From the NCBI RefSeq assembly GCF_003696265.1, contig NZ_RFFH01000022.1:35957-99956 (forward strand): 64,000 nt of DNA, given 5' to 3'. Of this stretch, positions 9,001 to 17,480 are shown one piece after another (positions within the stretch are counted from its first letter, which is position 1; the number at the start of each line of letters is the position of its first letter). The DNA comes from Nocardia stercoris (lineage in GTDB: Bacteria; Actinomycetota; Actinomycetes; Mycobacteriales; Mycobacteriaceae). The translations under genes were made by a program, and so were the position numbers. A model generated the notes under the pieces. It was not told where the DNA came from. It worked only from the letters and a program-made list of their open reading frames with translations, and did not search any database.

Positions 9001-10831
9001 CGCCGGTCGAGCCGGAGGTGAAGATGACGTAGGCGGCCTGATCCGGGTGGGTGGCGGTCATCATGGCCGCCGACAGCCCTGGCGGCGAGTCGGTCACAGG
9101 GGTTGGCTGCTCCAATCGCTGTGCCGCGCAGTCGATCCCGTTCAATCGGTCCGGAGCGTCGTCGGTGACGATCAGACGCGGCTGCGCCTGCCGGAGGATC
9201 GATTCGATCCGGGTGGGCGGCAGGGTGACGTCGATCGGCACGTAGGCGGCGCCGGCGGCGAGGACGCCGAGGATCGCGACCACGGCCGGTGCGCCGCGCG
9301 GGATCGCCAGCGCGACCCGGTCCTCGGGGCCGACCCCGTGCGCGCGCAGGGTTTGTGCGAAATAAGCTGCGGCAGATGCCAGTTCACGATAGGTGTAGCG
9401 CTCGGTGGCCGTGGTCAGCGCCGGGGCGTCCGGGGTGGCCGCGGCCTGGCGGGCGAACAGTTCGGCCACCGTCACCCCGCGGACGTCCGCGGCCGGCGGA
9501 GCGGGAGCCGTGGGCCGCTCGCCGGGCAACAGCACATCGAGTGCGTCCGCCCCGCGGTCACCCGGACCGGGCAGCTGCTCCAGCAAGCCGAGCAGGCGAA
9601 TCCCGATGTCGGACGGCACGATTCGGCCCAGCATCCCGGCGACCGCCTCGACGGTGACCGTGAGCCGCCCGTCGAGCAGATAGGCCGCGACCGACAGCGG
9701 ATAGTGCGCCAGGCTCTCCGAGGCGACCGGCCGGAAGCCGACACCGTCGGTGGTGGTCGTGGTACCGAACAGGTCCGACACCGGGGCGTTCTCGAACACG
9801 AACAGGGTGTCGAACAGCGTGGCGGTGCCGGCGGTCCGCGCAATGGTGGCCAGGCTGAGCCGACTGTGGTCGCGCATGCCGGCCGACTCGCGCTGCAGCG
9901 CGGCGCACTGCTGCGCCACACTGCCGGATCCGTTGGCGTCCAGATCGATTCGGACCGGAATTGTATTGATGAACAACCCGATCATGGTCTCGACGCCGGT
10001 CAGCTCGTCGGGCCGCCCGGTGACGGTGGTGCCGAACACCACATCGCGCCGGTCGGTGAGCCGGCCCAGCAGGACCGCCCAAGCGAACTGGACCACGGTA
10101 TTGAGCGTCAGGCCGTGCGCGCGGGCCCAGTCCCGCAGCCGGGCGGTCGGCAGCTCGTCCAGGGTGAACGTATCCACGTGCGGCGCAACCGTGTTCACCG
10201 CCTCGTCGGCGCGCTCGGCGACCACGAGCGGTTCCACACCGGCCAGATAGTTCGACCACGCCCGCACCGACGCCGCCGCATCGTGCGCGGCCAGCAGGCC
10301 GATGTAGTCCCGGTAGGGCCGCGGCGCGGGCAGGTCGTGGTCGCCGTCGGCGGCGTACACCGCGAACAACTCTCGGAAGAACACGCCGATCGACCAGCCG
10401 TCCATCAGGATGTGGTGCGCGGTGACGATCATCCGGAAGGTGCGGTCGGGCAGGCGGATCAGCGTCACACGCAGCAGCGGGCCGCGCCGCAGATCGAACG
10501 GGCAGCGCAGCTGCGCACCCGCGATATCGGCGACTTCCGCCGCGGTGGCGTCGATCTCGGTCCACGGCAGCTCGACCTCGGCGGGCACGACCGCCACCGG
10601 ATGCGGCAGGTCCTGATCCCAGAACACCGCCCGCAGGTTGGGGTGGCGGCGCAGGATGGTCTCGGTACTGCGCCGCAACCGCGCCGGGTCGGCCGGCCCG
10701 TCGACGGCGATCACGAACTGCATCCCGTACAGGTCACCGTCCCCGGCGACCTGGGCAAGCGCGTACAGCCCCTCCTGCAACGGGCTCAGCGCGAGCACGT
10801 CCTCGATCCGTGGTGTGGTGGTGCTCGTCAT
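6041..10831 (-). CDS. Nonribosomal peptide synthetase C-A-PCP-E, hydroxylysine module (MbtE/NbtD-like)
   Basis: 1596 residues. The condensation domain starts almost at residue 10 (LSPLQEGLYA) with HHILMDGWS at 139. The adenylation domain has FTSGSTGEPKG, NCYGPTE, RTGDL and KIRGYRVELGE. The carrier domain has the core ALGIDSIVAIAL. An epimerization domain ends the protein: HHAAVDPVSW, EGHGRADD, VGWFNSLYP and GIDYGVLRYL are all present. An E domain agrees with nocobactin, whose gene set is known to include epimerization and cyclization domains. About 110 residues of Ala/Ser/Thr/Asp-rich sequence are inserted in the E domain before HHAAVD. The ATG overlaps the PKS stop (ATGA, 10828-10831), so the two are translationally coupled. 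Lysine as substrate is inferred from the pathway. Confidence 0.9.
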   Translation of the reverse strand: MTSTTTPRIEDVLALSPLQEGLYALAQVAGDGDLYGMQFVIAVDGPADPARLRRSTETILRRHPNLRAVFWDQDLPHPVAVVPAEVELPWTEIDATAAEVADIAGAQLRCPFDLRRGPLLRVTLIRLPDRTFRMIVTAHHILMDGWSIGVFFRELFAVYAADGDHDLPAPRPYRDYIGLLAAHDAAASVRAWSNYLAGVEPLVVAERADEAVNTVAPHVDTFTLDELPTARLRDWARAHGLTLNTVVQFAWAVLLGRLTDRRDVVFGTTVTGRPDELTGVETMIGLFINTIPVRIDLDANGSGSVAQQCAALQRESAGMRDHSRLSLATIARTAGTATLFDTLFVFENAPVSDLFGTTTTTDGVGFRPVASESLAHYPLSVAAYLLDGRLTVTVEAVAGMLGRIVPSDIGIRLLGLLEQLPGPGDRGADALDVLLPGERPTAPAPPAADVRGVTVAELFARQAAATPDAPALTTATERYTYRELASAAAYFAQTLRAHGVGPEDRVALAIPRGAPAVVAILGVLAAGAAYVPIDVTLPPTRIESILRQAQPRLIVTDDAPDRLNGIDCAAQRLEQPTPVTDSPPGLSAAMMTATHPDQAAYVIFTSGSTGEPKGVVGTHAALAAYFADHRDRVYRPTAARLGRPLRIAHVWSLSFDASWQPMIGLLDGHAIHLFDADDTRDAERIVAGIAAHGIDMLDVTPSMLGRLADAGLITDGRTPLSVLAMGGEAVSPTLWRQLCALPGTYVQNCYGPTETTVEAVVAEIADPDAEPAIGAPTVGTAAYVLDSRLRPVPDGVVGELYLSGAQLTRGYLGRPALTAERFVADPVRPGQRAYRTGDLVRRLPSGSLAYLGRRDDQLKIRGYRVELGEIDTALRDLPGVAAAAVVVVRRGGAPALAGFVTAAAGAAPDPAALRARLADRLPAYMVPARVVVLDRMPVTAHGKLDTKRLQQLGAQAMSGNGGAAPVTPTQRAVCAAIAELSGGPAPGIDDDPAALGIDSIVAIALVNRLRRDGLTATPRLVLSATTIADLAARIDAATATQAHEHDGFGAVGPVPIQSWMTEYGRYQRYSLSTLLELPADIDRPRLETLLQWLLDRHDMLRCMMTANDSGYELHTREPGTVRAADLLTVAEAESARSAAVATKSDSAEIDRPGSSPTGDFGRAPELTTGSRAVAADSDFTSADAQRIAPSGSIIGVSGRTIAQSGLPDTGSGTTGIVARAVATDREPSTLADQARTAANEIDILAGEIVRAVWLRRPDEPDLLLLTIHHAAVDPVSWHIVRDDLADGWARLTAGRELPSGPPPTTSYRQWARQLRERGAEARAQLGYWAHRVTGPDPVVGSRRPDPGTDRMADLRVRVVRKRFAEAESGSAAPVLRDRLLAALTVTLATWHRERGTDPRAGALLTVEGHGRADDVLGVDTTATVGWFNSLYPTRLGAGTHCVDLAAAQADPHRVAALIAAITAELAGVPNDGIDYGVLRYLDPSPDLVAAPTPQVLFDHLGRYDLAAPRSPWSPVTDPALLEQLPLAPEPDFPLHHALEVITGVQAGPTGSELVTLLRWNSAVLTGADVERIATLWSQALACCGCVTNESENCRVG

Positions 10832-13800
10832 CGCTGCGACACTCCTGCGGCCGGAATCGGGGACATCAGGCGCACGACCTCGTCGAGCGAGGCGCCGCCC
10901 AGGATCTGGGCCACCGGCAGCTCCCGATCCAGTTCGTCCTGTACTCGTTTGCGCAGGTCCAGCGCCTGCAACGAATCCATGCCGAGCGCGATCAGCGGTA
11001 CCGACCCGTCGATCGGGTCGGCGGGATCAGCCGCCATGACCACGGCGAGTTCCCGGCGCAGCCGATCGGCGAGACTCTGCTCTGAAATCCCACTGCCGGA
11101 GGCGGTCTCGTCGGCACCGGAAGTCGCGGCGGGCGCGCCAACGGGGAAGGCGTGCATCCCGACCCGGTCGGCGCTGCCATGCGTAGCCGGTGCGGGCGCG
11201 GCATGTCCGGCCCAGGTCGACCCCAGGTCGGTAGTTCCGGCTGGGACCGGCACGGGAGTCTGCGGCTCGGCGGAGACCGGTGCGGCGCTACCGGCCCAGG
11301 CTGAAGCGCCGTCGGAGCTTCCGTACCGAGCCGGTGTGGGCGTCAGCGCGGCGTGCACCGGTGCGGTCATCGGGGTGAGCCCGGCCGCGTCGAGGATGCC
11401 GCGCAGGCGGGCCCAATCTGCGGCCAGCACAATGGAGTTCGCGCCGGCGCCCGACAGTCCCGCCGCCACGGCGGCCGCCGGGTCCATCGGGAGCAGCCCG
11501 GCACCGTCGATTCGCGCGTGGACCGCGGCGCCTGCCTGCGCGGGCAGCTCCCACAGCCCCCATTGCACGGAGACGCAGTCGACCCCGCGGGCGCGCAGCC
11601 GGAAGGCGAGCGCGTCGAGCATCCGGTTGGCACCCGCGTATGCCGCCTGTCCCCAGCCGCCGAGCGTGGCCGCGAACGAGGAACACAGCAGTACCCGGCC
11701 GCCGGCGGCCAGCGGTACCGACCGCACGATCGCGTCGAGCCCGGCGATCTTCGCGGTCACCGACCGGGTGACGTCGTCGGCGGTCAGGTCGGCGGTCGCG
11801 GCGACGACATAGTCGACGGCCGCGTGTACGACCAGATCCGCTGGGGCAGCAGCGAACCGGTCCGCCAGCGCAGTCGCTTCGGCCGGATCGGTGATATCGC
11901 AGGCCACCACGTCGACCACGGTGTCGCCCAGCGCCCGGATCCCGCGCAGCCGCTGGGTGACCGCGGCCGTCTCACCCCGCCGGTTCACCAGCGTGACTCG
12001 GCGGGCACCAGCGCGGACCGCGGACGCACAGAACCGCAGGCCCACCGCGCCGGTCCCGCCCACCACGAGCACCTCCCGCGCCGGCGGGGAGTCCGAGCCG
12101 CCGGGCATCGGAACGAGCCGCTTCGCGGACAGCGCACCGTCGCGCACGGCCAGTTCCGGCTCCCGCGCGGTGTGTACGGCGTCGAGGATCCGGTCGGCGA
12201 GCCTCTTGGGCCCGAGCGCGGCGGTATCCGCGGGCAGATCCACGTGCCGGAACGGAATTCCGATCCGTTCCAGCGCCAGCGACCGGAACGCCGCGGCGAT
12301 CCCCGCCTGCGCCGGATCGGGCAGATCCCCGGGGGATACCGCCTCGGCACCGGTTGTGACGAGCCAACATTCGCGGACGCAATCAAGGTCGGAGGCCCAG
12401 AGCGGATCGGTGAGGAACGCGCCGAGTTGCTCCGCGCCCAGCCGGGGCGCCGCCGACGACGTCGGAGACGACACCTCTATGCCGTCCAGCACCGAACCGG
12501 CCGCGTCGGCCGAGTTCGACCGTGCCGCGTCGGCGGCGACCGGGCTACCCGCATCGGCCCGCGCCGCGCTGACGGCGCCGAACCCTGCATCGTCGGGTGT
12601 CGACCGCGCCGAGCTGTTCCCGGCCGACTCCGCGACGTCGAATTGTGTTGCCGGGGAAGCGCCATACGGCTTCGGTCTGGGTTCGATCGGCTGCGTGCCG
12701 ACGGCGTCGCCGCGAGCCCGTGCCGATCGGGCAACACCGGGCCGACGAGAATCCGCAGTGGGTGCAGGTGTCGAATCCGCGGGTTCGGCGCCGACTGAGG
12801 CGAAGACGACGAGAACGTTTGCGGCGCCGCGGTTTACGGCGTCGGGGCCCTCGATGGACACCGAGGCGCCGTGACGGGCGGCTCGCAGCTGGAGCTGTTC
12901 GGCCAGGGCCGCATCTACCGTTCCGGTCACCGCGATCGTGCGCGGTTCGGTCGCGGTCCGGGCGGTGAGCGGTTCCCACTGTTCGCGCAGGCGGACCGGG
13001 GTGTGGTACTCGGGCGGCGGCTCGGGGGTCCGGTAGGGTGCCCACAGGCGGCGCGGGTTGGTCACGGTGTGCGGGAAGTCCAGCAGCGGCAACCGGATTC
13101 GGTCCGAGACCCGCAAGGCGTCCCAGCGGTAGTTCAGGTCGGCGACCGCGACGGCGGCCAGGTTCCGGGTGAACTCGCTCAGGTCGGTGGCGTCGCGGGT
13201 GGAGGTCGCGACCACCCGGTGGTCCGCGGTGTCCGCGCCCGGGAGCGAGCGCAAGGTGTCATGGATCGCCAGCTGCAGCACCGGGTGCTCGGCGATCTCG
13301 ACGAAGGTGTCGACCGCGGCGTCGGGGCGTGAAGCGGCGGCCGCCTGGATCGCGCGGTCGAAGCGGACCCGGTTGCGCAGGTTCCAGTACCAGTACTGGC
13401 AGTGGGTCAGGTCCGGGGGGATGGGGGCGCCGAGTGTGGCGCCGTAGCAAGGGATCTCGGTGGCCTGGAAGGTCGGCGCGCTCATGTCCGCGCCGAGCAT
13501 GGTGTCGAACGGCTCGCGCAGCCCGGCCACGATCGAGGTGTGCGCGGGATAGGCGACCCGGATCTCGCGGGCGAAGACGCCGCGCTCACCGCAGGTGCGA
13601 ACCAGGTCGGCGATGGTGTCGCGGTCACCCGAGATCGCGTGGATGCGGGGCGAATTGACCACCGACAGCTCCGCCCAGCCCGAATGCCGGGCCAGCAGAT
13701 CCTCACACGCCTCGCGGTCCAGGCCCAGCACCGCCATCGAGTAGCCGCGCGGGGCGATCTCGTCGACCAGCCGCGCTCGATGGGTGACCGCGAGGACGGC

Positions 13801-14418
13801 GTCGCGCCGGGTCATGACCCCCGACACCCAGCCGGCGGCCAGTTCACCCTGACTGTGTCCGATGGTGGCGGCCGGCCGGACGCCGGCCGCCTGCCACAGC
13901 GCGGCGAGCCCGGCCATGTGGAACATCAAGGCGGGCTGGATCTCCCACACCTGTTCGCTGGTGTCGCCGCGCCCGAGCAGATAGTCCAGCGGGCCGGAGT
14001 GGCCGAAACGCTCCTGGTGGATGGCGGCGCAGGCGTCGACCTCGTCCCGGTAGTCGGGGGAGTGCGCGTAGAACAGCGCGCCCATGCCCGGTCGCTGGCT
14101 GCCCTGACCGGGGAAGACGAACCCGATCCGGCGTGCCGTGGCCGGGCCGGTGCCGGTGACGGCCGCGGGATGCGCGTCACCGGCCGCGACCGCGCGCAGC
14201 GCCGCGAGCAGGTCCGCGCGCGGGCCGGCGAGGATCAGCACGCGATGCCGCCGCGCGACTCGCGTGCGAAACAGCATGTCCGCCACGGCGTCCGGGGTGG
14301 CCTCGGGATGCGAATCCAGATAGTCCAGCAGCGCGGCGGCTTCCGTGCGGAGCCCGGCGGCGGAGTCGGAGCAGACGAGTACGGGTGTGCTGCCGTCGGG
14401 CAGCCGATAGTCAGGCAT
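10828..14418 (-). CDS. Polyketide synthase AT-KR-ACP (MbtD/NbtC-like)
   Basis: 1196 residues from ATG at 14418, which overlaps the KS stop by 8 bases; a longer upstream frame is rejected because it runs through the KS gene. The acyltransferase domain has FPGQGSQRPGMG and the active serine in GHSQGELAAG. The ketoreductase domain has the Rossmann motif VVGGTGAVGLR, and YAGAN supplies the catalytic Tyr. The C-terminal ACP has LGMDSLQALDL. With the separate KS protein it makes one malonyl extension and ketoreduction, giving the beta-hydroxy acyl piece of the lipid siderophore. Two long low-complexity Ala/Ser/Pro/Thr inserts (about residues 550-680 and just before the ACP) separate the domains and are not part of any catalytic fold I know. 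Confidence 0.92.
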   Translation of the reverse strand: MPDYRLPDGSTPVLVCSDSAAGLRTEAAALLDYLDSHPEATPDAVADMLFRTRVARRHRVLILAGPRADLLAALRAVAAGDAHPAAVTGTGPATARRIGFVFPGQGSQRPGMGALFYAHSPDYRDEVDACAAIHQERFGHSGPLDYLLGRGDTSEQVWEIQPALMFHMAGLAALWQAAGVRPAATIGHSQGELAAGWVSGVMTRRDAVLAVTHRARLVDEIAPRGYSMAVLGLDREACEDLLARHSGWAELSVVNSPRIHAISGDRDTIADLVRTCGERGVFAREIRVAYPAHTSIVAGLREPFDTMLGADMSAPTFQATEIPCYGATLGAPIPPDLTHCQYWYWNLRNRVRFDRAIQAAAASRPDAAVDTFVEIAEHPVLQLAIHDTLRSLPGADTADHRVVATSTRDATDLSEFTRNLAAVAVADLNYRWDALRVSDRIRLPLLDFPHTVTNPRRLWAPYRTPEPPPEYHTPVRLREQWEPLTARTATEPRTIAVTGTVDAALAEQLQLRAARHGASVSIEGPDAVNRGAANVLVVFASVGAEPADSTPAPTADSRRPGVARSARARGDAVGTQPIEPRPKPYGASPATQFDVAESAGNSSARSTPDDAGFGAVSAARADAGSPVAADAARSNSADAAGSVLDGIEVSSPTSSAAPRLGAEQLGAFLTDPLWASDLDCVRECWLVTTGAEAVSPGDLPDPAQAGIAAAFRSLALERIGIPFRHVDLPADTAALGPKRLADRILDAVHTAREPELAVRDGALSAKRLVPMPGGSDSPPAREVLVVGGTGAVGLRFCASAVRAGARRVTLVNRRGETAAVTQRLRGIRALGDTVVDVVACDITDPAEATALADRFAAAPADLVVHAAVDYVVAATADLTADDVTRSVTAKIAGLDAIVRSVPLAAGGRVLLCSSFAATLGGWGQAAYAGANRMLDALAFRLRARGVDCVSVQWGLWELPAQAGAAVHARIDGAGLLPMDPAAAVAAGLSGAGANSIVLAADWARLRGILDAAGLTPMTAPVHAALTPTPARYGSSDGASAWAGSAAPVSAEPQTPVPVPAGTTDLGSTWAGHAAPAPATHGSADRVGMHAFPVGAPAATSGADETASGSGISEQSLADRLRRELAVVMAADPADPIDGSVPLIALGMDSLQALDLRKRVQDELDRELPVAQILGGASLDEVVRLMSPIPAAGVSQR

Positions 14419-15727
14419 GAGTGTCCTCCAGCGCCGGAAGAGCCAGCACGGCATGGGCATTGGTTCCGGTGACGCCGAACGAGGACACGGCCCCGTAGCG
14501 GATGCCGTCGACCGGGTGCCACGGTTGCGGCGTGGTGGCCAGGCGCAGCCCGCTGTGCGCCCAGTCCACCGCGGTCGTCGGCTCACCGGCGTGCAGGGTC
14601 GGTGCCACGGTGCCGTGGGCGCCGCACAGCAGCAGCTTGATCAGCCCGAGCAGCCCCGAAGCCGCTTGGGCGTGACCGAGATTCGATTTCACCGAACCCA
14701 GCAGCACCGGATCGGAAGACTGGTGCGCGGCGCCGTAGGTGGCGGCCAGCGCGGCCAGTTCGATCGGGTCACCGACCGCGGTCGCGGTGCCGTGGCCCTC
14801 GATCATGCCCACCAGCGCCGGGTCGAGTCCGGCGGCGTCGAGAGTCGCGCGGATCAGCCGTTCCTGTGCGGCGGCGCTGGGCACCGCGAGCGGGGCACCG
14901 CCGCCGTTGTGATTGACCCGGGTCGCGAGGATCCGCCCGTACACCCGGTGTCCCATTGCGCGCGAGCGTGATTCGCGTTCCACTACGACCACACCCGCGC
15001 CCTCGCCCCAGACCGTTCCGGCCGCGCCCTCCGCGTACGGGCGGCAGTGTCCGTCGGCGGCCTGCGCCTTGTTCTTCGCGAACTCGTAGAACGCCGCCGG
15101 CGAACCCATCACGCAGACCGCCCCGGCCAGCGCCCACTCGCACTCGCCCGCCCGGACCGCGGCGGCCGCCTGGTGCAGCGCGGCCAGCGAGGACGCGCAA
15201 GCCGCGTCGACGGTCAACGCCGGCCCGGTCAGCCCGAGCGCGTGCGAGATCCGGCCCGCGACGGCCGCCTGCATCTTGCCCACCACGCGGAATCCGCTGT
15301 GCTCGTTGACCTCCGCGACCAACGGGCCGTACTCCATCGCCGACACGCCCAGGAAGCAACCCACCTCGGCGCCGTCGAGCCGGGCGGGATTGATTCCCGC
15401 CTGCTCGAGCGCGCGCCAGGCGACCCGCAGCGCCACCCGCTGCTGCGGGTCGGCCGCGACCGCCTCGCGCGGCGACATGCCGAAGAACTGGGGATCGAAG
15501 ACCGTTGCGCCGGTGAGGAATCCACCGGCGTCCGGGATAGTGCCCCAGCCGTCGTGCTCGTGCACGGACAGCATCTCCCGGATCGGCCAGTCCCGGTCGC
15601 GGGGCAGCGGCTCGAGTAGTTCGCGGCCCTGCTCGAGCGCCGCCCAATATCCGGTGAGGGTATCGATGCCGCCGGGCGCCTCGACCGCCATCCCGGCGAT
15701 CACGATCGGGTCGTCGGTGCCGCTCAT
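14411..15727 (-). CDS. Ketosynthase-only polyketide synthase (MbtC/NbtB-like)
   Basis: 438 residues from ATG at 15727, overlapping the thioesterase stop (ATGA, 15724-15727). All three ketosynthase active residues are visible: Cys in VDAACASSLAAL, His in EGHGTATAVGDPIE and His in KSNLGHAQAASG. There is no AT or ACP, so it must work in trans with the AT-KR-ACP protein encoded directly downstream. The same split KS arrangement is known from mycobactin MbtC/MbtD. The role is decarboxylative condensation that elongates the acyl chain of the siderophore. Confidence 0.92.
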   Translation of the reverse strand: MSGTDDPIVIAGMAVEAPGGIDTLTGYWAALEQGRELLEPLPRDRDWPIREMLSVHEHDGWGTIPDAGGFLTGATVFDPQFFGMSPREAVAADPQQRVALRVAWRALEQAGINPARLDGAEVGCFLGVSAMEYGPLVAEVNEHSGFRVVGKMQAAVAGRISHALGLTGPALTVDAACASSLAALHQAAAAVRAGECEWALAGAVCVMGSPAAFYEFAKNKAQAADGHCRPYAEGAAGTVWGEGAGVVVVERESRSRAMGHRVYGRILATRVNHNGGGAPLAVPSAAAQERLIRATLDAAGLDPALVGMIEGHGTATAVGDPIELAALAATYGAAHQSSDPVLLGSVKSNLGHAQAASGLLGLIKLLLCGAHGTVAPTLHAGEPTTAVDWAHSGLRLATTPQPWHPVDGIRYGAVSSFGVTGTNAHAVLALPALEDTHA

Positions 15728-16482
15728 CGCACGCCCGCGACCGCCGCGGCGGCCAGATCGGCGATCGCGGCGACATGGTCGTGGAGATAGAAGTGGCCGC
15801 CGTCGAACAGGGTGACCGGGACCTCGTGGGCGCTGTGCCGCGCCCACAACCGCAGCTCGTAGGGGGTGACGTGTTCGTCGTCGGTGCCGCCCAGCGCGTG
15901 CAGCCGGGCGTCGACCCGCACGTCGGGCGCGCAGCTGTACACGTCGAAGGCGCGGTAGTCCGCGCGCAGCGCGGGCAGCGCCATCCGGATGATGTCGCGG
16001 TTGGCCGCCACCTCGGCGCCCGTGCCGTTCAGCGACACCATGTGGTCGAGCAGTTCGTCGTCGTTCTCGGTGGGGTGCGGCGGCATATCCGCCGCCCGGC
16101 TCGGGGCCACCGCGCCCGAGGCCAGCATCAGCTGCACCGGCACGCCCGCGGCCTCGGCCTGCCGCACGAACTCGAAGCCGACCATCGACCCCATGCTGTG
16201 CCCGAACACGGTGACAGGAACGCCACGGTGCCACGGTGATTCGAGGAACTCCGCGAGCGCCCCGGCCGCCACCTCGGGCAGGGCCGCCGGCATCGGTTCG
16301 GCCGCGCGATCCTGGCGCCCGGGGTATTGGAGCACGATGACGTCGAAGTCCCGGCTGAACGCCTGGGAGAAGGCGCGATAGGCCGACGCCCCGCTGCCGG
16401 CGTGCGGAAAGATCACCAGCGGCGGGCAGCCGGCCGATGCCGGGGTGTGGAACTTGCGGATCCAGCCGAGTTTCGCAGTCAC
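15724..16482 (-). CDS. Type II thioesterase of the siderophore line
   Basis: 252 residues, GTG start at 16482 with a GGAAG-like ribosome site. It is an alpha/beta-hydrolase of the grsT/TesA type: FPHAGSGASAYR near the N-terminus (oxyanion side), nucleophile in FGHSMGSMVGF, and the catalytic His in DGGHFYLHDH. Type II thioesterases clear stalled or wrongly primed carrier domains. As recalled, a reported nbtA disruption in N. farcinica reduced rather than abolished nocobactin production, which would fit such a role if nbtA is this gene. It lies in the operon between the formyltransferase (27-base gap) and the KS (4-base overlap). Confidence 0.9.
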   Translation of the reverse strand: MTAKLGWIRKFHTPASAGCPPLVIFPHAGSGASAYRAFSQAFSRDFDVIVLQYPGRQDRAAEPMPAALPEVAAGALAEFLESPWHRGVPVTVFGHSMGSMVGFEFVRQAEAAGVPVQLMLASGAVAPSRAADMPPHPTENDDELLDHMVSLNGTGAEVAANRDIIRMALPALRADYRAFDVYSCAPDVRVDARLHALGGTDDEHVTPYELRLWARHSAHEVPVTLFDGGHFYLHDHVAAIADLAAAAVAGVR

Positions 16483-16509
16483 AGTGCTACTTCCAGAGAT
16501 TCGAAGGTG

Positions 16510-17448
16510 TTACCGGGCGTCGGTGAGATAGCCGCCGCGGACGAAGAATTCGGCGGCGTCGTGTTCGACGCCGTCGTCGGTGCGGACCCGGTGCAGGACG
16601 AGCCCGTGGTTGGTGCCGCGGTAGGCGTCGGGACCGGTGACGACAGCCGCCTCCCCGTTCTGGACCACGACCCGCCCGGGCGTGCCTCCGTACCGGACGT
16701 CCGACACCGCCGCGCGCGTAATCCGTACGCGCTCACCGCGATAGAAGCTGTAGGCGTTGGGGTAGGGGTCCGACAGCGCGCGCACGAACCGTTCGAGCTC
16801 GATGGCGGGCAGCCGCCAGTCGATGCGGCTGTCGATCTCGCTGCGCTTGTGGAAGTAGGTGCGCTCGGCGGGATCCTGCGGGGTCCATGTGGCGGTGCCC
16901 GACTCCAGGGCGGCCAGCGCGTCGCGCACCGCGGCGGGAATGAGGTCCATGCCGCGCAGGACCAGCCCGGTGCCGGTGTCGTCCGGGCCGACCGGGATCC
17001 GGTGCTGCACGAGAATGTCTCCGGTGTCGAGGTTCTCGTCCATCCGGTGCACGGTCAGGCCGGTCTCGGCCGCGCCGCTGATCAGCGCCCACAGCACGGG
17101 GGAGAAGCCGGTGAACTTGGGCAGCAGCGAATCGTGCAGGTTCAGGGTGCCGTGGCGCGGCATGGTGTAGAGCTCGGCGGGCATCCAGGTGTACCAGCTG
17201 TTGACCACGATCACGTCGGGCCGGGCCTGCCGGACCAGCTCGATGGTCTGCGCGTCGGCCCGCTCGGTCAGATGGACCGGGATGCCGTGCTCGCGGGCGA
17301 GATCCTCGACCGAGTCGGCGAAGATGGCTCTGTACGATTCCTCGCTCTGCGGATGGGTGACCGCGAGCACCACCTCGTGCTCGGTGTCGAGCAGAGCCTG
17401 CAGTGTTCGCCGGCCCCAGGTCTGGAACCCGAACGACACGATGCGCAT
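16510..17448 (-). CDS. Formyltransferase for the siderophore hydroxamate (Fmt-like)
   Basis: 312 residues related to methionyl-tRNA formyltransferase. The N10-formyl-tetrahydrofolate domain carries the catalytic Asn-x-His in LNLHDSLLPKFTG and the Asp in ENLDTGDIL. The C-terminal part (about 205-312) matches the Fmt C-terminal barrel only loosely. It sits between the lysine N6-hydroxylase (32-base gap) and the thioesterase, so the substrate is most likely the N6-hydroxylysine side chain rather than initiator tRNA. That predicts a formyl hydroxamate, as in formobactin or amamistatin, rather than the long-acyl hydroxamate of mycobactin. A GAGG-like ribosome site precedes the ATG. Confidence 0.85.
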   Translation of the reverse strand: MRIVSFGFQTWGRRTLQALLDTEHEVVLAVTHPQSEESYRAIFADSVEDLAREHGIPVHLTERADAQTIELVRQARPDVIVVNSWYTWMPAELYTMPRHGTLNLHDSLLPKFTGFSPVLWALISGAAETGLTVHRMDENLDTGDILVQHRIPVGPDDTGTGLVLRGMDLIPAAVRDALAALESGTATWTPQDPAERTYFHKRSEIDSRIDWRLPAIELERFVRALSDPYPNAYSFYRGERVRITRAAVSDVRYGGTPGRVVVQNGEAAVVTGPDAYRGTNHGLVLHRVRTDDGVEHDAAEFFVRGGYLTDAR

Positions 17449-17480
17449 GAAAAAACCTCACTCGGTGAAACGACGGACAA

